64,000 nucleotides of DNA from positions 4,616,781 to 4,680,780 of the forward strand of contig CM021323.1 of NCBI GenBank assembly GCA_010645155.1, read 5' to 3'. Source of the stretch: Tigriopus japonicus. Lineage: Eukaryota > Arthropoda > Copepoda > Harpacticoida > Harpacticidae. How positions within the stretch are numbered: position 1 is the stretch's first letter; each line of letters begins with the position of its first letter. The notes under the pieces are model-generated. The model worked only from the letters and a program-made list of their open reading frames with translations, was not told the origin of the DNA and searched no databases. Position numbers and translations under genes: made by a program. Of this stretch, positions 57,603 to 64,000 are shown in pieces.

Positions 57603-58539
57603 AGGCTGGTCTACACATGAAACATTTTGGCTAGATTATTTGTCAAATATTCCGAAAATGTTTGGTGTTTGCCAATTTTTTTTCTTTCTGTTGCTTCTAC
57701 ACGAGACCGTGCAGTTTGTCAAATATTTTTCCCCTTGCCCAAAGTGTTGCCCATTTTTCAAATTGTTTCGAACTCGCACTGCCAAATACTTTATGAAAAC
57801 CAGTCACCTTTAGCAGAGTCCCGTAATTTAGAAAGTGAATTGTATACTGCCACATATTGTCACGTTTTAACGACATTTTTTACTCAATCTTGCTTTCTGC
57901 CCAAGACTTTTTTCTTTCCTTCAGTTTCATTTAATTTGGATGGAAAGTCTTAGGCATAACGCCACGCTATGGACCTTGACAATATCTACTGTCATTTTCA
58001 GTCTTTTTCTTGTCCCCCCAACCATTTTATGACCTCTACTCTCCACTGGCATTTGGTTTTGTCGAATTGTTTTGGTGAACATTGGCAGTCATAACTGCCA
58101 TTTGGCAACGTTGCTACCTTGTAAACTCCTCCGAACCTGTCAGTTGACGCTTTTGAGACGTGACTAGTCTATAACACTACCAACTGATTATCGATGACTT
58201 TTGATGTCGTTCATTTCCGTGGATCCTTGCAATCTTTCACAAATGACGTTCAATTTTGGTGATCTTGATGCCAAAAATTAAAGGAATAGTGTTTTGTCCT
58301 TCAATCCGTTAATTTGAAACTTTTTACTTCACAATAATCGTTTCGAGATTGGACACCCTGCATGCATCGATGTGTATTTCGATTGTCGACGAGATAAAGT
58401 TAGCCTAAGGACAAATATTTTTTCAACATGTTCAAAGTCAGAAATATTTGACAAACACAAAATAATATTTGCGATCAAGCTAATTTTGTCTTGGATTTGA
58501 CCAAATATTTGCCGTTTTGTTTCACGTGTAGACCAGCCT
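57603..58539. mobile_element. Harbinger-like MITE, copy C (937 bp)
   Basis: Begins AGGCTGGTCTACACATGAAA and ends with the inverse of AGGCTGGTCTACACGTGAAA. TAA at 57600-57602 and 58540-58542 is the 3-bp duplication. Closely similar to copy A along its whole length. Non-coding. Confidence 0.85.
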
Positions 58540-58559
58540 TAATCAAACGTCACCTAGGC

Positions 58560-58697
58560 CGCCAACACACATCAAACAAACAGAGCCATGGACGGTATGA
58601 AAAAAATAATTCCACGAAAAAGTGGATGTCCAACGCATTGCTGGGTACTCGCGGTCCTCGCCCTCTGAAGAAGGCCGCTATTGACAAGTTGAAGTAG
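58560..58697 (+). other. GC-rich short open frame, uncertain
   Basis: A frame ending at TAG 58695 reads TKKWMSNALLGTRGPRPLKK then AAIDKLK. It is GC-richer than its flanks, so it could be a terminal exon fragment. Neither a start nor a splice acceptor is convincing, and I do not recognise it. Confidence 0.2.
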
Positions 58698-60122
58698 CCC
58701 TAGCTGATTGCGGGCCGGCGCGAGAGCGCTTGAAAATTCAAAACAACACTTTCGAGCAAAACATGTTTCTTTGCTCGATGATTTATTGTGCTGTGGTGAA
58801 AGTTGGGCCAAATTTTGACGAATTTCATTAAAATACGTTCATTTGAGCCTCCCAAATAGGGAAAAAGGACCAACGAAACTTTCAATAGTGCCTTAAATGG
58901 CCATGTGAATCAAAAGAGAAACAAAAATTATACATTTTATTAGATAATATTAATGAACAGAGATTCGATCTGATCAGGCTGTTAAGAGCAGGCAGCACAT
59001 AGTGAAATTTATCTAAAGTTATTTGCTAGCTCATAAAATATAAAGCCTTATAAGAAAATAGAAAAAGAAGGATTTTTGAATAATTGTAAAGAACATTGAT
59101 GTGACACAACATAGTTTACACAAAATGTGATGGAAAAGGCACTAGACATATGAAGAAAATAAAACAACTACTGCACTTTCACGTCCCATTCGTGTGTCGT
59201 TAGTTTAGAAATAATTTGTTGGCTTCAATGTACTTTCTCTTTGCATTTTGGTACACCCATTGTGCAATATGGTAGTGCTTTCTAGACAAGCAAGTTAGTT
59301 GTATTCTTTATGAAATAGAATCGAAAGATGCCCTTTATGGCCTAAGTACGATTTAAACACTCCCAGCCAATGCGTAAGGTTGACCCGGGATGACCTTTGA
59401 AGTGGTTCATATTCCATGTTGACAACATATGATTTTTACATTTGAGAGTCTAACAATTGTGCAATGATAACTTTTTAATGCAATTTAAATAAAAGTTCTG
59501 AATAATAATTGTACTTAGGTAACATCTTTTGTCTGAAAATATAAATCGATACAATGAAAAACCAGGTCTATGATGCCAAAATGGGATGATATTTGGTTCG
59601 AAAACAATTGGAAAGGGACAAACAGCATTGTATAATAAATGTGAACGTCATTTAAAGAAAGTAGCACATCTGTTTAATTGACCTTCAATAGAGACCTATG
59701 ATACAATCACCAAAACATGAAAATTGTGTTAATTACAATTCCTTTGATGGAGGATAAACTAAAAAAATGAAAATTGTGAAAATGTACTCTCCAACATTGT
59801 GATTTTAGTATAAAGTTTAAGTTTCTAATAGTATTAGCACCATGAAATGTTGGAAAAAAGACGATATGTTTTAATGAACTTAAACCGTACCAAAAATATC
59901 TCCTTCCCCTCATTATTTGAACATTACAAACGTACCTACGTTTGTATTTTTTCTTTAAGTTATTAACAAAGTTTTTAGGCACCACATCATTTTTTATGAA
60001 AAGCTACAGAGATTCCTCTATCCTGACTATTAATGTGCATTTCATTTGTAGAACTGTTACTCTGTCATTATCAATTTTTGTTACTTATTTCGGATTGAGA
60101 CAAGCCATTTTAGTACTAAGAG
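58698..60122. other. Spacer without recognised gene
   Basis: AT-rich with no supported feature up to the Gypsy fragment. Confidence 0.4.
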
Positions 60123-60583
60123 ACAACCCTCGAGTACAGAAGAAACAGTTTTTGAGATTTGTTGACAAGCCTCAAACGAGGACAGCTGACGAGCGGATTT
60201 TTGTAAACATTCGTCGTGCGGTTGCCAATACTTTCAGAGACGGCAAGTTGATTTGCCACTATCATGCCAAATGGGGAAGTGAGCCTAAGCGATGCTTGCC
60301 CAGGAAGTGCTTGTGGACTTCCGTCAAGCAAAATGTGGGTGTTAATCACATTGCCTCACCTGCTTGTCTTTCCAGTCCAGGCATCAATTGCAACCTCAAA
60401 ACCCCTCCAACTCCTCCTGCCAAACTCTTTTGCACAAGATGCCTCCAAAGCGGCCATTCGCGTCCATGACTCAACTAACCGTGTTTCCTGGCTTGCTGAC
60501 TTAAGTGCGGCTAGATCTTTCCTTCCTGCTTCGTATAGTGACATCACTCATTGCAAGGTGCCAAATAGGCGATTTGCGTTCAA
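60123..60583 (+). pseudogene. Gypsy gag 3' end and protease remnant
   Basis: NPRVQKKQFLRFVDKPQTRT then LICHYHAKWGSEPKRC matches the end of arthropod Gypsy gag (Y-H-x-x-x-G-x-x-A-x-x-C pattern). A frameshifted protease follows: LADLSAARSFLPAS in place of the usual L-V-D-T-G-A active site, so the catalytic aspartate-threonine-glycine is ruined. Homology stops near 60550, just before RNase H. Confidence 0.75.
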
Positions 60584-60591
60584 ATGATCAA

Positions 60592-61232
60592 CGTTTTGTT
60601 AAGGATTTTGCCAAAAAAGCTCGACCCTTGTACGATCTTTTCACAAAGGATAAAAATAAGTCTCAAACAACTTTTGCCAAAGGATCAGCATCTCCCATCC
60701 GCCAGTGGACTATCGTTGAGAAAAACGCATTTCAAAGCATCAAACATGCCTTAACTGAGGCTACTCTCCTTGCCTTCCTTGATCCAACCTACCTCACCCG
60801 TCTTGTTGCTGATGCCTCTGATATTGCACTGGGTGCTACGTTGGAGCAACAACAGCCTGATGGCCATTGGAGACCTATTGCGTTTTTCAGTAAGAGCCTA
60901 ACAACCACTGAGCGCCGCTACTCCACTTTCGACAGCGAATTGTTGGCTGTCAAACGAGCAGTACGGAAATTCAAACATCTCCTTAATGGCATCCCTCCAG
61001 CCCTTCTCCATGTATTGACAGACCACAAGGCCATTACTTTTGCCTTCTACCGGGGTCCTGTTGATCGCAAGTCTGACCGCGTTGCTCGCACTTTAATAGA
61101 GATCAGTGAGGTGGTCACTGACATTCGTCATGTGATAAGTGAGGACAATATTGTTGCAGACGCACTCAGTCGCAATCCCCCTTCACATCCTCAAGACATT
61201 GCCTCAATTGCCCTATGCCCCGCTGTTGGATG
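60592..61232 (+). pseudogene. Gypsy RNase H remnant
   Basis: The RT fingers and palm are missing: the frame goes from the protease scrap to FVKDFAKKARPLYDLFTKD, the RT connection. RNase H follows with AFQSIKHALTEATLLAFLDP, LVADASDIALGATLEQQ, FFSKSLTTTERRYSTFDSEL, LTDHKAITFAF and DIRHVISEDNIVADALSRNP. Its D-E-D type residues are visible, but the loss of RT makes the element dead. Confidence 0.85.
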
Positions 61233-62533
61233 ACATAGCAGCAGCTCAAGCCTTGGACCCTGTTCTCAGTTCATCCAAACTTCCCTTCACAGACTGTGAA
61301 GTCATGGAGAATGGCAACCCCATCATTGTTGACACTCGGTTTGGCCTTTGACGCCCTCTTGTCCCAGAACCCTTGCGCCAGAAAGATTTTGACACCTTTC
61401 ATGGCCATGCCCATGCTGGCAGCAAGGCAACTAAATCCCTCATTGCCAATCATTACTCTTGTCCCAGCTTGGGGGCTGATGTGCCTCGCATGGTGTCCAA
61501 CTGTCCTGATTGTCAAACTTCTAAGGTCCAACGATACAACAAACCGTCCTTGCACACATTTCCAGCTTCCATTGCTCGTTTTGTGGTCATCCACGTTGAC
61601 TTGGTGGGTCCCCTTAGCCCTGCCAATGGAATGGTGTACTTTTTCACTATAGTTGATAGGTTTACGCGATGGACTGAAGCCATTCCCCTACCTGATGCTA
61701 CCTCTACCTCTTGTGCTAGGGCCCTGTACGAGACTTGGATTGCTCGCTTTGGTATGCCATCTGCAATCGTTAGCGACAGGGGACGCCAGTTCACGTCAAA
61801 CTTGCGGACAGCCTTGGCTGCCTACTTGTGATCTGAAGTTCGCCAAACAACAGCCTATCATCCAGCTTGCAATGTGATGATTGGTATGATAGTATTACGT
61901 ACGCACTTTTATCTCATGACCTTGGACTGATTAGGGGAGTTGCTGTTGAGCAGAGAAAGAATAAAGACGCAAGAAAGCACGATTCGGGTTTGATCTTGGT
62001 TTGATTTATTAGCGTGGCCATGAACCAACAGAGCGATAATCAAACGCTTTCACAGGCATTTAAAGACAGCACTCAAATCACGACTGACTTGAGCCACGGG
62101 CAATTGGACCACATTGATTCCCCTTATCTTATTGGGCCTTCGCAATGCAGTTAAGGCTGATCTTGGTTTTAGTCCGGCTGAAATGGTTTATGGCTCGCCC
62201 CTCGCACTCCCTGGCGCTTACTTCACTCGCCCCCCCAACAACCTCTTTTGCGGGAACAACAATTAGTTTCTACGTCAACTACGAAATGTCATTGATGTGC
62301 ACACATTTACACCCACTGCGTGGGCGAAATCTACCAATCAGCCTTACCTCATTAAAGGAATGCAAACCTACGGCCCCCAGAACGACCTTACAAGGGCCCT
62401 TATCGGGTTCTTTCTTTCTAGACACGCCAAGTTTTTCACAATTGAGAAGAATAACCGCCCTGACACCGTTTCCATTGAGTGCCTAAAACCAGCATTTGGA
62501 CCCCTCGCCATTGTTGGACCTACAAGTACTTGA
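61203..62533 (+). pseudogene. Gypsy integrase remnant
   Basis: The zinc-binding part FHGHAHAGSKATKSLI then CPDCQTSKV is followed by the core with HVDLVGPLSPANGMVYFFTI and IVSDRGRQFTSNL (two catalytic aspartates). A stop breaks it near 61351 and another near 61831. At the third catalytic position (TTAYHPACN, then M-I-E-R) a 164-base insertion (61881-62044) interrupts the glutamate codon. The frame resumes FHRHLKTALKSRL, LLGLRNAVKADLGFSPAEMV and ends in the C-terminal RHAKFFTIEKNNRPDTV region. Confidence 0.85.
61881..62044. other. 164-base insertion in integrase
   Basis: Begins near TATGATAGTATTACG and ends near GAGCGATAATCA, with AATAAAG inside. It could be a solo LTR of another element (TG...CA ends), but no target duplication is clear. 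Confidence 0.4.
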
Positions 62534-62581
62534 TCAAGTGTCACAGTCAGTGTTGTCTCCTGGTCTGTATTATCTTATGAT

Positions 62582-62720
62582 TAGGGACGGGCAAAAAGTG
62601 CAAATCAAAACAAGCTTTTGGATACCAAAGCTGCACAAAAATCTGCTCAAAATCGTAAAATAAATTGCAAAAAAGATCAAAGTGCAAATAAAAATCGAAA
62701 AAGCGCAAATATTTTTTTTA
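62582..62720. mobile_element. hAT-like left end fragment
   Basis: TAGGGACGGGCAAAAAGTGC matches the ends of the element at 19423. It is followed by AAAAATC/CAAAT-rich sequence. No matching right end was found, so the copy is truncated or too decayed. Confidence 0.4.
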
Positions 62721-63107
62721 ATTCGCAAAAAACTGAAATTTCTGAAACAAAAAGCTTCAGATACTTTCTGGTCATCTGCTTGTTATTTTTCAATCTTGAA
62801 GAGCAAAATTTAGATATTGAGTAATAGTAATCAATACTATGCTGGCCTACGCTGGGAGCCGTAAAATTAGATTTAGTTTTCAAATTTACAAAAAAAATCT
62901 TCCAAAACTTAACATTTTCAAAGAAGAAATAGCTAACTATCAACAATTTGTCCATTTTAGGCCGAATTCGTAAAAAATTGTGCAAATAAAGGCGAGAAGT
63001 ACAAAAAGGCAAATGAATGTGTTTATGTTACCAAAAATCTTTTATCAATCTATAACTGTTTTTCTTTGTTTAAATTTTAAATCCCTTGCTGGTACGTGAG
63101 GGGGTAC

Positions 63108-63164
63108 TGTATGGAGTCACCCTATCCCTGCCTCGTGTACACGTACATTGCACCTAGTCCTAAA
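63108..63164 (+). repeat. 3' LTR-like repeat of Gypsy element
   Basis: TGTATGGAGTCACCC then CCTGCCTCGTGTACACGTAC and ATTGCACCTAGTCCTAAA, preceded by a purine-rich GTGAGGGGG. Same sequence as the 5' LTR-like repeat at 49956-50855, minus about 29 internal bases. Confidence 0.6.
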
Positions 63165-64000
63165 CTTGTTTGAAATGAAAACCATCAAACAAACAAAAGG
63201 TCATTGTCTTTAAAATGTTTTCAGGATCCTTGTAAAAGTCAAAAAAAGTGCGAATATTTCCAGTTTTGTTCCTTTTTTTCTGCCCCCGTCGAATGACATA
63301 AAGGGGTCGGAGTTTTTATCCACATTTTCCTACCAAATCCAACGAAGTCAGTTTCAGAGTGTTGCTTTCTGTTTACTTGCTGGGGAAAGCCTAATTCAAA
63401 ATGCTACAATGCTTTCAACTTTTCCAAAGGTCCCAAGTCCGTTGTCTCTTTATTTGGCATGTTCCAAACAAGAAGAGAAAGCGCCGATTGGTTGTTCCAT
63501 AAATAATTCCGTAACTTTCCTTCCAATTATAGATTTCGGATGAGCAACGTTTGTTTGTGTGAACTTGTAATCTTGAAACCACTCAACTGTCTTTCTACTC
63601 GTTCCTTTTAAGCGATTGTTGTTCTTGTTTGTTCATAATGTTGTTTTTACACTTCATGCGACCACTTCTTTTTCCTTGAAGCTTGATATCACAAGTCTCG
63701 TTCCAAGGATTTCTCTCACGTCTTTTTCGAAGTTTGTTCGTAACAAGAAATACTCGTTGAATAAGAATTGGCTGAGTAAACCATGCAGTTCCAATATCGT
63801 GTGCTAGCTCAATGATGTTTGTGACGCTTCGTTGTTGTAAACTGGTTTCTTAAACTATGTAGAGTTTATGGTAGAGTACACGCAACTACGACACCCATAA
63901 AATTTATGCATTTCTGATCATCACTTGTTTGTTTACGTGTGAACTTGATAAAGGTAGTAAGTTAGCACAAGTTTAACTGGAGCACAATTAATTATTACGC
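63165..64000. other. Spacer at window end
   Basis: AT-rich, no gene or repeat recognised. Confidence 0.4.

Noticed and set aside
1..64000. CRISPR array, bacterial operon or prophage
   Set aside because: No regularly spaced identical repeats; genes have spliceosomal introns and eukaryotic families.

Overview
This looks like a slice of an invertebrate nuclear genome, most likely an arthropod and quite possibly a crustacean such as a copepod. The placement is an inference from gene content: a teneurin gene, an XK-related membrane protein and two tandem fungal-type GH5 exo-beta-1,3-glucanase genes, all with GT-AG introns. Exons are GC-richer than the AT-rich spacers, and there is no bacterial operon structure. 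No other source was used, so the species is unknown.

Layout. 230-11799 (+) carries the 3' two thirds of a teneurin gene: eight exons, beta-propeller, YD-repeat shell, RHS core and C-terminal Tox-GHH-like region; the EGF and transmembrane parts must lie upstream of the window. 12709-14514 (-) is a complete four-exon XK-related gene that converges on it. 16.5-21.2 kb holds a foldback element, two decayed LINE copies and a hAT-like element. 21.2-31.2 kb is mostly AT-rich DNA with one possible secreted-protein ORF (23145-23699, -) and several terminal-inverted-repeat elements. 31233-32913 and 37659-45737 (+) are tandem secreted GH5 glucanases. They share intron positions, but intron 1 of the second has grown to 6.2 kb by nested transposon insertions, including a nearly intact 3.3 kb non-LTR retrotransposon. 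45.8-63.2 kb is a transposon graveyard: a miniature LTR element, three Harbinger-like MITEs, two kinds of foldback element, a tRNA-derived SINE, and a scattered Gypsy element (gag at 51.5 kb, protease, RNase H and integrase at 60.1-62.5 kb, short LTR-like ends at 49.96 and 63.11 kb).

How the parts relate. The host genes look independent of each other, except that the two glucanases are a tandem duplication likely acting outside the cell on beta-1,3-glucan (diet or defence). The most informative structures are the nested insertions, whose target-site duplications can be read directly. They give an order of events: retrotransposon into foldback, MITE into foldback, MITE into LTR, small foldback into reverse transcriptase, MULE-like element into a low-copy repeat. 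A SINE also shares its 3' tail with a LINE remnant in the same window, which points to a mobilising partner. I found no CRISPR array, rRNA or functional tRNA gene.
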